Origin: Pseudomonadales bacterium
GTDB lineage: Bacteria; Pseudomonadota; Gammaproteobacteria; Pseudomonadales; UBA7239
DNA: 64,000 bases
Direction: 5' to 3'
Assembly (NCBI GenBank): GCA_028280345.1
Contig: JANQLY010000003.1
Location: forward strand, 104,495 to 168,494
Of the stretch, positions 35,743 through 44,565 are shown piece by piece. The notes below the pieces were generated by a model that searched no databases, was not told the origin of the DNA, and saw only the letters and a program-made list of their open reading frames with translations. The position numbers and the translations under genes were made by a program. Within the stretch, counting starts at the first letter, position 1. Each line of letters starts with the position of its first letter.

Positions 35743-37005
35743 GTGAGAAAATATCTTGTGAAGAACATAGTTTTGATGGCAACGGCACTGTTAGCAAACA
35801 GTCATGCACTAGCCACAGTGGATAGCAAGGCCGTATTGGAAAACTATGCCGATATCGCTCATGCGGTATTTGAAGATTCTTTAATAACGGCACAGCATTT
35901 ACAGGTTCAGGTTGATGCGCTGATTGAAAAACCGAGTGAGGAAACACTGGCAGCGGCAAAAGATGCATGGATACAGGCGCGTGTGCCTTATCAGCAAAGT
36001 GAGGTGTTTCGCTTTGGTAATGCCAATGTTGATGAGTGGGAAGGCCAGGTCAATGCCTGGCCGCTCGATGAAGGCCTGATTGACTATGTCAATGCGAGCT
36101 ATGAGCACGAAATGGGTAATATTGGTGCAACAGCTAATGTTGTTGCCAATACCGAACTGATTTTCGGTGCAGATAAACTTGATGTTAGCGAGATTACACC
36201 GGAATTGCTTGCAAGCCTGAATGAACTCGGTGGTTCTGAAGCGAATGTCGCAACCGGTTACCATGCGATTGAGTTTCTGCTCTGGGGTCAGGATCTTAAT
36301 GGTACCAATGCCGGTGCGGGGCAGCGTTCACACACGGATTATATCCAGGGAAAAGGTTGCACCAATGGTAATTGCGATCGTCGCGCGGCTTACCTCAAAG
36401 CAGCTACCGAGCTGTTAATCAGCGATCTTGAGGAGATGGTTTCCCAGTGGCAAGCCGGTGCGGATAACTATCGCGCAGAGCTGGTCGAGGAAGGCCAGAA
36501 TGGCTTGCGCAAAATGCTGTTTGGCATGGGTTCCCTGTCTCTTGGTGAGCTCGCCGGGGAGCGTATGAAAGTATCCCTGGAAGCAAACTCTCCGGAAGAC
36601 GAACACGATTGTTTTAGTGACAACACGCATAACTCGCATTACTACAATGCCAAAGGTATACGTAATGTGTATCTCGGTGAATACAAACGTGTTGATGGCA
36701 GCACGGTTTCCGGTGCCTCACTTTCCGACCTCGTCAAAGCAAAAGATGAACAACTTGATGTGCAAATGCGTGCTGATCTCGATGCAACGGATGCAGCGTT
36801 GATGGTTATGGTGGATACAGCAGAAGGTCGTGCAGACAGGCAGCAGGCATTCGACCAGATGATTGCCAACGGTAACAAGGCCGGTCAAAAAATTATCACC
36901 GATGCGATTGTGGCGCTTGTGACTCAAACTCGCAGTATTGAACAGGTTGCTAATACCATTGGTATAGATAACCTGGAGCCGGATACTGCGGATCATGCTT
37001 TCTAG
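35743..37005 (+). CDS. Imelysin-family iron-regulated periplasmic or outer-membrane protein
   Basis: Imelysin-like proteins (peptidase M75/ICMP family) act in iron acquisition; protease activity is doubtful in most. The product has about 420 residues. The GxHxxE signature appears as GYHAIEFLLWGQD, and a second conserved half (GMGSLSLGELAGERM, then CFSDNTHNSHYYNAKGI) gives the usual bilobed helical structure. The frame is open from 35671, but GTG 35743 follows GAGGGTGGC and begins a signal peptide (VRKYLVKNIVLM) cut after SHALA. ATG 35719 is another option. A Fur-box-like site precedes it and a diheme oxidoreductase gene follows, a common iron-responsive pairing. A terminator between them suggests partial uncoupling. 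Confidence 0.88.
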   Translation: MRKYLVKNIVLMATALLANSHALATVDSKAVLENYADIAHAVFEDSLITAQHLQVQVDALIEKPSEETLAAAKDAWIQARVPYQQSEVFRFGNANVDEWEGQVNAWPLDEGLIDYVNASYEHEMGNIGATANVVANTELIFGADKLDVSEITPELLASLNELGGSEANVATGYHAIEFLLWGQDLNGTNAGAGQRSHTDYIQGKGCTNGNCDRRAAYLKAATELLISDLEEMVSQWQAGADNYRAELVEEGQNGLRKMLFGMGSLSLGELAGERMKVSLEANSPEDEHDCFSDNTHNSHYYNAKGIRNVYLGEYKRVDGSTVSGASLSDLVKAKDEQLDVQMRADLDATDAALMVMVDTAEGRADRQQAFDQMIANGNKAGQKIITDAIVALVTQTRSIEQVANTIGIDNLEPDTADHAF

Positions 37006-37035
37006 GTGATAAAAAGTCATTATTCATGTGTTTTT

Positions 37036-37060
37036 CAGGCCCCTCGAGGGCCTGTTTTTT
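37036..37060 (+). terminator. Rho-independent terminator between imelysin and diheme oxidoreductase
   Basis: CAGGCCC, a short CTCGA loop, GGGCCTG and six T residues form a strong hairpin 31 bp after the imelysin stop. It lies inside the extended open frame of the next gene, which argues that the next start is downstream of it. It may only attenuate, since the next gene starts 10 bp later. Confidence 0.8.
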
Positions 37061-37069
37061 AGGAGTAGT

Positions 37070-38500
37070 GTGTTGTTAATTCACTGTACACGTATTGTTA
37101 TAACTGCTGGCCTGTTTTGTGTAATGACCGTAGCGGATAATAAAGCAGCGGCAGATAATAAAAACACTTTTATATCGAATAACAGGTTGCCGGGCGGAGA
37201 GACAACGGTGTTTCTCGATAACCATCAGGCATTCTCCCAGCCTTCACGGAATATGCCGCTGGAGCAGCGTCTTGATTTCAGTGTGGGTAACAGTTTTTTC
37301 CGTAATCCCTGGGTGATGGCGCCGTCATCGACGGATGCGCGGGATGGGCTTGGCCCGCTATTTAATACCAATGGTTGTCAGAACTGTCATATCAAAGATG
37401 GCCGTGGCCATCCGCCAGAAAGTATGGATGATAATGCGGTGTCGCTGCTAGTGCGTTTGAGCGTACCGGCTAAAACGTTGCAACATGAGCAGGCTTTGGT
37501 TAAATACGGGCTAATTCCCGAACCGACTTACGGTGGACAGTTACAGGATTTTTCTATTCCGGAACTTTCACCCGAAGGGCGCATTCAGATCACTTATACG
37601 GATGAAGCGGTTGTCTTTAAAGATGGTACAGAAGTGGTCTTGCGCAAACCCCGGCTTGTAATTGATCAGCTTGCCTATGGTCCAATGGCGGAAGATGTAT
37701 TGATGTCTGCACGTATTGCACCGCCGATGATCGGCCTGGGTTTACTGGAAGCGATTGCAGAAGAGCATATTCTAAGCCATGCGGATCCGCAGGATAAAAA
37801 TGCAGATGGCATCTCCGGTAAGGCAAATCGTGTATGGGATGTCGAGGAGCAGGGAACTGTATTGGGGCGTTTTGGCTGGAAGGCGGGGCAGCCGAACCTG
37901 CGCCAGCAAAATGCGGCGGCATTTAATGGCGATCTCGGTATTACCTCGACACTGTTTGTTGATGAAAATTGCACTGATCGACAAAAAGACTGCTTGCAGG
38001 GCATTAGTGGAGGAGATCCCGAAGTTGCGGATCACTTGCTGAACCAGGTGACGTTCTATACCCATAATCTCGCAGTACCGGTGCGCAGAAATACCCAATC
38101 GGAACAGGTGACTCATGGTGAACAGTTGTTCAGGCAGGCAAATTGCCAGGGATGTCATGTTGATCACTATGTCACATCTACGTCAGAATTCCCCTGGCTG
38201 AATGAGCAGATCATTACTCCCTATAGCGATTTGTTGCTACACGATATGGGGGAAGGTCTTGCAGATAATCGCCCTGAGTTTCTTGCCAATGGCCGCGAGT
38301 GGCGCACTGCGCCTCTATGGGGTATAGGGCTTACGGAAGTGGTGGGCGGCAAGGCTTATTATTTGCACGATGGCCGTGCCCGCAGCCTTATGGAAGCGGT
38401 TTTGTGGCATGGCGGTGAAGCTGAAGACTCAAAACAAACAGTATTAAGCTTTAATGCCGAAGAGCGTGCCGCGCTGATTGCCTTTCTTGAATCGCTATAG
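37070..38500 (+). CDS. Diheme c-type cytochrome oxidoreductase, DUF1111 (thiol-oxidoreductase-like)
   Basis: This exported protein has about 476 residues and two heme-binding CxxCH motifs, CQNCH (about residue 102) and CQGCH (about residue 358). The surrounding sequence (NPWVMAPSSTDARDGLGPLFN, and PLWGIGLTEVVGGKAYYLHDG near the C-terminus) matches the DUF1111/DHOR family, which accompanies imelysin genes in iron-regulated loci and may serve in periplasmic electron transfer. The extended frame from 37028 crosses a terminator hairpin; GTG 37070, with AGGAG four bases upstream, or TTG 37073 are more plausible starts. Its signal segment is VLLIHCTRIVITAGLFCVMTV. Heme ligands beyond the motifs were not assigned. 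Confidence 0.85.
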   Translation: MLLIHCTRIVITAGLFCVMTVADNKAAADNKNTFISNNRLPGGETTVFLDNHQAFSQPSRNMPLEQRLDFSVGNSFFRNPWVMAPSSTDARDGLGPLFNTNGCQNCHIKDGRGHPPESMDDNAVSLLVRLSVPAKTLQHEQALVKYGLIPEPTYGGQLQDFSIPELSPEGRIQITYTDEAVVFKDGTEVVLRKPRLVIDQLAYGPMAEDVLMSARIAPPMIGLGLLEAIAEEHILSHADPQDKNADGISGKANRVWDVEEQGTVLGRFGWKAGQPNLRQQNAAAFNGDLGITSTLFVDENCTDRQKDCLQGISGGDPEVADHLLNQVTFYTHNLAVPVRRNTQSEQVTHGEQLFRQANCQGCHVDHYVTSTSEFPWLNEQIITPYSDLLLHDMGEGLADNRPEFLANGREWRTAPLWGIGLTEVVGGKAYYLHDGRARSLMEAVLWHGGEAEDSKQTVLSFNAEERAALIAFLESL

Positions 38501-38537
38501 CTGTATTACTATATCTGAAATACTTTTTGCGCTTTTT

Positions 38538-38576
38538 CCGCAGTGGAAGTGCGTGTTGAAATATGTTCCACTGCGG
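38538..38576. promoter_or_regulatory. Perfect 11-bp inverted repeat upstream of enoyl-CoA hydratase gene
   Basis: CCGCAGTGGAA and TTCCACTGCGG are separated by 17 bp and lie 30 bp upstream of the hydratase start. There is no T-run on the plus strand, so a terminator for the preceding gene is less likely; an operator for a dimeric repressor is the other reading. Neither is proven. Confidence 0.5.
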
Positions 38577-38605
38577 GTAACCATCTTCTACCTGTTATAA
38601 ATAGT

Positions 38606-39439
38606 ATGAGCGAGAAATCCGTTACCCTGACTATTGACGATCGTATCGCGGTTATTACTCTTAATCGCCCCGGGCAACTCAATACATTCAATGCCGATAT
38701 GGCTGCACAGTGGAATGCGGCTTATGAGCAGTGTGAACAGAATGATGATGTAAGGGTTATTGTCGTGACGGGAGCGGGCTCGGCATTTTGTGCCGGTGCT
38801 GATATGAGTGGCGGAGCTGATACTTTTGATACTCAGGATGATATGACATTCAGCTCCTGTCCGATTACTCCGGCCTGGCGTCTGCGCAAGCCTGTGATCG
38901 GTGCATTAAATGGTCATGCCGTGGGTGTGGGCTTTGGTCTGGCGCTGCAATTTGACTTCCGTATTGTCGCAGAGGAAGCCAAATACGGCTTGTTGCAAGT
39001 GCGTCGCGGAGTGCTCGCCGATGCGTGCTCCCACTGGCTGTTGCCGCGTCTTATTGGTGTGGAAAAAGCGCTACAGGTGATTCTGCTCGGTCGCACGATG
39101 AAAGGTGTGGAGGTCATGGAAAAAGGGCTTGCAACACAGTGTGTGCCAGCAGACCAGGTACTGGATACTGCGTTGACACTTGCGCAGGAAATCGCAACCT
39201 GGTCAGCACCGGCGGTAGCTGCGATGACCAAGGCGCTGGTGTGGCGGTCGTTTGATTACGGCATAGATGATTTTGAGAAACTGGAAACCGCAGTTTTGCA
39301 CCATACTATGGGAATGCCCGATGCGCTTGAAGGCGGCATGGCGTATTTTGAAAAGCGTGAACCTGACTGGCAGGGCCGTGTGAGTCAGGATTGGCCCGAT
39401 TGCCTTATAACTGATAGCCCTGATTCCGGTGACTCTTAA
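38606..39439 (+). CDS. Enoyl-CoA hydratase/isomerase family protein
   Basis: This is a crotonase-fold enzyme of about 277 residues, hydrating or isomerising acyl-CoA double bonds. The N-terminal LNRPGQLNTFNADM, the oxyanion-hole segment GAGSAFCAGADMS and GHAVGVGFGLALQFDFRI are visible. The two usual catalytic glutamates are not clearly kept: in LLQVRRGVLADACSHWLLPR the family's common Pro-Glu-x-Gly region reads differently, as in several isomerase-like branches. ATG 38606 begins the normal N-terminus; the open frame to 38543 crosses the inverted repeat. It is monocistronic and convergent with the giant membrane gene. Exact substrate is unknown. Confidence 0.85.
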   Translation: MSEKSVTLTIDDRIAVITLNRPGQLNTFNADMAAQWNAAYEQCEQNDDVRVIVVTGAGSAFCAGADMSGGADTFDTQDDMTFSSCPITPAWRLRKPVIGALNGHAVGVGFGLALQFDFRIVAEEAKYGLLQVRRGVLADACSHWLLPRLIGVEKALQVILLGRTMKGVEVMEKGLATQCVPADQVLDTALTLAQEIATWSAPAVAAMTKALVWRSFDYGIDDFEKLETAVLHHTMGMPDALEGGMAYFEKREPDWQGRVSQDWPDCLITDSPDSGDS

Positions 39440-39501
39440 CTTTTATAAAAGCCTTAAAAAGTAAGTAATAATGTATTTACTATTACTATTGCTTACAGAG
39501 T

Positions 39502-42500
39502 TTAATGCCCAAGTACCTGTTTCTCGTAGCGCTGCAGATTGCTTAATAACAGCAAGGCAACGGGAATAATGCCGATACTGGCACCGATTAGCAGGGTTGA
39601 AATCGCGCTGAGTGCCGGGTTGCCGAGAATAATCATAAAGTAGAATGATACCGCCATAAATGAAAACAGCGGTAGACGGATGCGTTTCCAGCCTTGTAAG
39701 GATTCCTTGTTGTAGTCAAGCACGGTTTTGCGGTTTTCTACATGCAGCACAAAATGGCGGAAGCCGTTGTCGGCAAATTTGGCACGACCATCGTCAATAA
39801 TCAGGCCGCGTTTAAACAGTGAGTTAATCGGTGTATAGGCCGCCGGATTAATCAGTTGTTGTTCGGCGAGATTGCTCAGAACGCGCCTCTCGTCATCCGT
39901 AGAGTGCTCCCAGGTATAGACGTACTGCGGGTATTGCTCGCGTAACGCTTTTTCGGTATTTTCCATGGCTTTGTTGTTACGCAAGGTATCTTTGCTATTG
40001 AAATAGTTTTCGTTGAGTTCGGCAATATCCTTGTACAGATAGCTGTGGTTGCACTCATCCGGTGGAATATAAGTCAGTGTTGTAAAGTCGGCAAGAATTT
40101 TTAACCAACGCTGTTTGGAGGCTTCGCTAAACTGGGAGTCGAGGCTTTTCTCTGTTTCCATCAGGCGTCCAAGATTGGATAGCCAATAGAGCGGTGAGAT
40201 TTCAGAGAAAATAACCATTGGCATATTTTTCTCACGATGCGTGCTGTACTTGCAGAGTTCCTCAAGAGAAAGCCGATATTGGGTATCACTAAAAATACGT
40301 TCAAAGTCAAAGATACAAATAATATCTTTAACCGGTGTTCCGTCTTCTTTGCAAATGTTGAGTACCTTGATGGAATTATCCGCTTTGAAACCGCTGATGA
40401 TCACTGGCCGGTTGTCTTCATCCACACTTTCTACCGGTTTGGCTGGATCCCTGCCGTCATTGGTAAAAGCGAGGAAGTCATCATATATATTATTGGTATG
40501 ATGGCTGTCATGCAGGGAGCGCATCTGGATATCAAAACCGACAAGGCTTTCATTAGCAGCGCGAACCTGTTTTTTTATCACCTGGGCTGTTGCGCACAGT
40601 ATTAACGTGTGTTCGATGTTTCGAGTGTCTCCTGCGGATTCGTCTCCAGCTTCGATAAGGCCAAGGATCTCCGGATAGGTGATCAGGTGGGCGTGGTTTT
40701 CGTCAGTTTCTGTGCCAAGACGCGTGTAATCGCTTTCAAGTTTCAGGTTGATCGTTGTGAGACTTTTGACAATACGTGTAATGATCGGGTACAGAACAAA
40801 GATTGAAATAACCAATAATAAATTAAATATGAAAAATGCCAGCAGGCTGCCGTTTTTGTTGAAGTACGGCGCCGGGCTGACAATTGTTAGGGAGGTGTCG
40901 AGAGCAGGGTGCTTGCCAATAAAATACAGCGGACTATTATGGCTGCGGCTCAGGCGCCATTCCATTGCGCCGCTGTAGGCGCTGCTTTCGTATTTATGGT
41001 TCAACAGGCTGGAGGCGGTTGAGATATCGGGAAAACGGTCGGTAAAAAAGCCGATGACATTACTGCTCGATAGAGTGTCTGATAAAAACTCATCAGGTAT
41101 GTCAATAGCGAGGCAGGGCTCGTCGTCAGTTTCGCAATCCTGTTTTTCATCCGTAGATGTATAAACAGTATAGTTTTCTGTTGTACACCAGCTAATCGGA
41201 GAAAAGCCAATGAATCGCTGGTTAAAGGAGCCTTTGTCGTGCATCTGTATCTCACAATCTTCCGATTCGCCAACACAGGCACGCAAACCATATAGTTGCG
41301 TGTTTTCTTGCTGATTAAGCGTTTTGCAATCCTTGATGGGTGTAAAACCAATTATCTTATCTGCTGACAGTTTTCCGTCGGCAAGAAACTGCTCGCGTAA
41401 ACTGTCAGCATCGCAAGGCTTTTCCATGTCCCGACAAGCCATATAGGCATACAAGCCGGTATGCTCTATATTTGTTTCAGGTTGACAGCCCGGTAGTGGC
41501 ATAAATTCGGCAAAAACCTTGCCATCCAGTACTGCCTGTTGTCTGTGGTTTTCACGCAACTGTTCAATATCACAGGCATTATCGCCTTCAATACAAACCT
41601 GCGGGGCAAAGAACTGTGCATTTGCCTTGTGCTCTATCGGAGTGCAGTACTCTATGGGGGTTTTATCGTTAATGCGGGTTGAAGCCTGCATACCATAGAT
41701 CTGCATATCAGAGAGCGATGGGCTGCTCCTGAGATGATTTTTCAACAACAGGTTATCGACAAAGTTTAATTGTTCATATTTTCGCCAGATAGCCGTATGA
41801 TGGCTCAGGCTCTCCTTGAAGAGTGCGATCGTGGGTAATACAGCAATAAAATTAATTAATATAACGAGGAGTAGACTGTAGGTTTTTAGAGTGCCGGACG
41901 CTGCATTATTGCAAATCAGTCGATAGGTATAAAATACCATCATCATACCGGTAAACATCAGAATCGGTAATAAGACACTCCATTGATTGAGTTTGTCCTG
42001 GCTATTCAATTCGTGGAGTATTTCCAGTCCCTCAAGGGTTGATAGTGTATTGTAGAGCCACTTGCTATCCGAGTTCTGGAAGATGGCAAAGATAAAAGAA
42101 ATAATCGAAGCTGCAATCAATAAAGTACTGATGGTGCCAAGAATCTTGATAACAGGAGGAATATCTTTTTCATAGAGTGTCTGAAAAGAGCTGGTTAATG
42201 ACAGCTTGGTGATTTTTGAAAACGACTGGGTATTGCGGGCCTTGTAATTAAACTGTTTCCTGATAATTTTGTAGGAAAGATACATGATGGGTAAAACCAG
42301 TATCGGTAGTGTAAGACCGCTAAATACGTCTTTGTTTAATTTGAAAATAGCGAGAACAATAAACAGAGACAAAGTGGAAATAACTAAAATGAGATATTGG
42401 TAGGTGCGAAACAAAATAATATTCGGAAAAGCCCAGGTGAGTCGGGAAACGGTAACGGAACGTTTTACTACCCATAGTGCGAATAAAGTACCAAACAGAA

Positions 42501-44484
42501 TAAAAATCATGGCAACAGCAGTGGTCAGTACAAAGCGAAAATTGCTGATTTGAATGATATCTTTATCGAAGTAGACGCCGATGATCCAGTTATTCACGTT
42601 AAGTGGGCTGATGTAAATGCCTTTCTCACTGCCATCGTAAAATATATTGAGGTAGGCGTCGGTATTGCCTGCAATGGCCGATTTTAAATCAACGGCTTGC
42701 TCGGTTTCCTGATAGATGTTTTCAACAAAGCTGCGGCGATCTTCGGAGTGATAAATCACGTCGCCTGAGCGAGCATCCCAGATCAGGAACTTGAAACCGG
42801 CGGGAAGTACCGCATGCTCAAGACTACTAAACTGGCTGCCAGTCAGGATAAAGCGGGTGGTAGAGCTGTTTTCACTAACAGAGATAAGGATGGTCTTTTT
42901 CTTGGCGCTTAGCCAGGATTGGATGCGCTCAACAATAAAGTTATGACCGTCCCGAGTATAGTACTGACCATTAATGGTTTTTTGATAATAACTACGGGTT
43001 TTTATGCCCTTGTTAATGCTTTCTTCAACCTTTGGAATTACTTCGTCTTCGCGAATCAAGCTGATCTGTTTTGACTGGCTGCCATCGGGATCATTTTTTT
43101 TAACATGAAAGATAATGGCGTTGTCGATGCTGGCAAAAGCGTGTAGATCCAGAGCCTGTTCGATTGCGTCTGTCGCTTGTTCAAGTTCCTCTCTGTTGTT
43201 GTCAGATTTCGGTATTCTGTTTTTCAACTGTCTTAAAGTGTCGATTTCCAGCAGTTTGCGATCAATTTCAGCGAAAAATTCCTGCTTGATTTCATCATTT
43301 ATAAGAGCCGCTTTTTCCTTATAGACATCTCTGAATGATTTAGTGCTAATAGGGTAATCAAGTAATACGATATAGAAGATGGGAATAATCAATAGAAAGC
43401 TGCAAATAATAGAATACAGGTCAGGTTTGGTTAGACAGTGTTCCTTGCTGATAAAGCTCATGCGGATCAATGGAATGCTGAACAAGATAGCAAGAAAAAA
43501 TAGCAAAATCAGAAAGGTCCAGTTCAGAGGCAGGGTAGAGCGCATCGCTTCATAGGCTGTTTTTTCTACGAGACCAATTAACAGATACTCGGCGGCTGGG
43601 CCCGATTCAGAATCGTCACTATTGCCTTTGATGATTTGTGTGCCCGACCTGATGGTAGCTGAGCCTGTTTCTGGTTGAATAAAAGCGATAAATTCTTTCC
43701 CGGATATACTGAGGGTGCCAACAAAAGAACTTTCGATATCACTGGCCATCTTGTTGCTATCGCTGTTAACAAGGGGAATAAACTGACTGAAATAGGAATC
43801 GCGCTGATAAGGTGTTAATGAAGTATTGTCGAGATCGATAAGACGTTCGTGGTCGGACTTCAGTTTGAAAACATGTTCATAAACTGGAGAGTCGTCACTG
43901 GTGTCGCTGTCAAAGCTTGAGCTGTAGATAATATCAATGCCGCCTTGCTCTGAATCTGAACGTTTTTTAGCAACAATCAACTTGTTAAAATTGTTCTCAA
44001 TTAGTGTAGCTTCTATCAGGTTTTCAAACGGAACATTAAGATAAACGTCAGCCTCATTAGCAGAAGTGCCTGCGGAGATTTTGACCGGAAAATAATATTG
44101 CCCTGTACGTACCTTGCTATCAGTGACAGAACCAGGAAAAGGGGTGTAGTTTTTAACAGCTTCTATCAGTTTTGCTTGAGGGTTACTGTTGTTTGATGTG
44201 ATATATTGGCGGTTAAATGCAACGATTTTACTACTGATATTGATGCGACTGCGCAGTTCATCTGCTACATAGTTCAGTGCGCGAAAATTGCGATTGTGAA
44301 GGTGTTCTTCGAGCTGGAAAAAATACAGGCCGCTACTAACATAGCCAATAATCAGCAGTGCGACAATAAAACTGGCTTGCTTGAAAAAGCCGAGGCCAGC
44401 CTGACGGCGGCTTTTTGTGGTGTTATCACCATTTTCAGTATTGAGTGAGGCGTCTTCTGCGTTGCTGCCAAAATTAATGAACAT
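39502..44484 (-). CDS. Giant multi-sensor membrane protein with Cys-rich repeats and degenerate STAND-like C-terminus
   Basis: This 1660-residue protein has no recognised overall family. An N-terminal TM helix (about 37-55) is followed by a periplasmic sensor-like domain. Two helices (about 322-375) lead to a second periplasmic domain that looks like a dCache sensor (LPAGFKFLIWDARSGDVIYHS, ending NNWIIGVYFDKD). Six or so helices follow, then a periplasmic segment with three Cys-containing repeats (IGFTPIKDC, IGFSPISWC and FMPLPGC endings). After one more helix comes a cytoplasmic domain with a Walker-B-like IICIFDFE and MPMVIFSEISPLYW but no Walker A, then a winged-helix-like segment (ERRVLSNLAEQQLINP, then FKRGLIIDDG) and two C-terminal helices. 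It is the last gene of a minus-strand run of five. A sensory or scaffold role is inference. Confidence 0.6.
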   Translation of the reverse strand: MFINFGSNAEDASLNTENGDNTTKSRRQAGLGFFKQASFIVALLIIGYVSSGLYFFQLEEHLHNRNFRALNYVADELRSRINISSKIVAFNRQYITSNNSNPQAKLIEAVKNYTPFPGSVTDSKVRTGQYYFPVKISAGTSANEADVYLNVPFENLIEATLIENNFNKLIVAKKRSDSEQGGIDIIYSSSFDSDTSDDSPVYEHVFKLKSDHERLIDLDNTSLTPYQRDSYFSQFIPLVNSDSNKMASDIESSFVGTLSISGKEFIAFIQPETGSATIRSGTQIIKGNSDDSESGPAAEYLLIGLVEKTAYEAMRSTLPLNWTFLILLFFLAILFSIPLIRMSFISKEHCLTKPDLYSIICSFLLIIPIFYIVLLDYPISTKSFRDVYKEKAALINDEIKQEFFAEIDRKLLEIDTLRQLKNRIPKSDNNREELEQATDAIEQALDLHAFASIDNAIIFHVKKNDPDGSQSKQISLIREDEVIPKVEESINKGIKTRSYYQKTINGQYYTRDGHNFIVERIQSWLSAKKKTILISVSENSSTTRFILTGSQFSSLEHAVLPAGFKFLIWDARSGDVIYHSEDRRSFVENIYQETEQAVDLKSAIAGNTDAYLNIFYDGSEKGIYISPLNVNNWIIGVYFDKDIIQISNFRFVLTTAVAMIFILFGTLFALWVVKRSVTVSRLTWAFPNIILFRTYQYLILVISTLSLFIVLAIFKLNKDVFSGLTLPILVLPIMYLSYKIIRKQFNYKARNTQSFSKITKLSLTSSFQTLYEKDIPPVIKILGTISTLLIAASIISFIFAIFQNSDSKWLYNTLSTLEGLEILHELNSQDKLNQWSVLLPILMFTGMMMVFYTYRLICNNAASGTLKTYSLLLVILINFIAVLPTIALFKESLSHHTAIWRKYEQLNFVDNLLLKNHLRSSPSLSDMQIYGMQASTRINDKTPIEYCTPIEHKANAQFFAPQVCIEGDNACDIEQLRENHRQQAVLDGKVFAEFMPLPGCQPETNIEHTGLYAYMACRDMEKPCDADSLREQFLADGKLSADKIIGFTPIKDCKTLNQQENTQLYGLRACVGESEDCEIQMHDKGSFNQRFIGFSPISWCTTENYTVYTSTDEKQDCETDDEPCLAIDIPDEFLSDTLSSSNVIGFFTDRFPDISTASSLLNHKYESSAYSGAMEWRLSRSHNSPLYFIGKHPALDTSLTIVSPAPYFNKNGSLLAFFIFNLLLVISIFVLYPIITRIVKSLTTINLKLESDYTRLGTETDENHAHLITYPEILGLIEAGDESAGDTRNIEHTLILCATAQVIKKQVRAANESLVGFDIQMRSLHDSHHTNNIYDDFLAFTNDGRDPAKPVESVDEDNRPVIISGFKADNSIKVLNICKEDGTPVKDIICIFDFERIFSDTQYRLSLEELCKYSTHREKNMPMVIFSEISPLYWLSNLGRLMETEKSLDSQFSEASKQRWLKILADFTTLTYIPPDECNHSYLYKDIAELNENYFNSKDTLRNNKAMENTEKALREQYPQYVYTWEHSTDDERRVLSNLAEQQLINPAAYTPINSLFKRGLIIDDGRAKFADNGFRHFVLHVENRKTVLDYNKESLQGWKRIRLPLFSFMAVSFYFMIILGNPALSAISTLLIGASIGIIPVALLLLSNLQRYEKQVLGH

Positions 44485-44565
44485 AAGTCCGCTTCCCTGT
44501 GAGCGCAGTGCGGGCTACATTATAGGCGCTATTATTACCTGTAGGGAAGGGGCGGTAGGTGTCTG

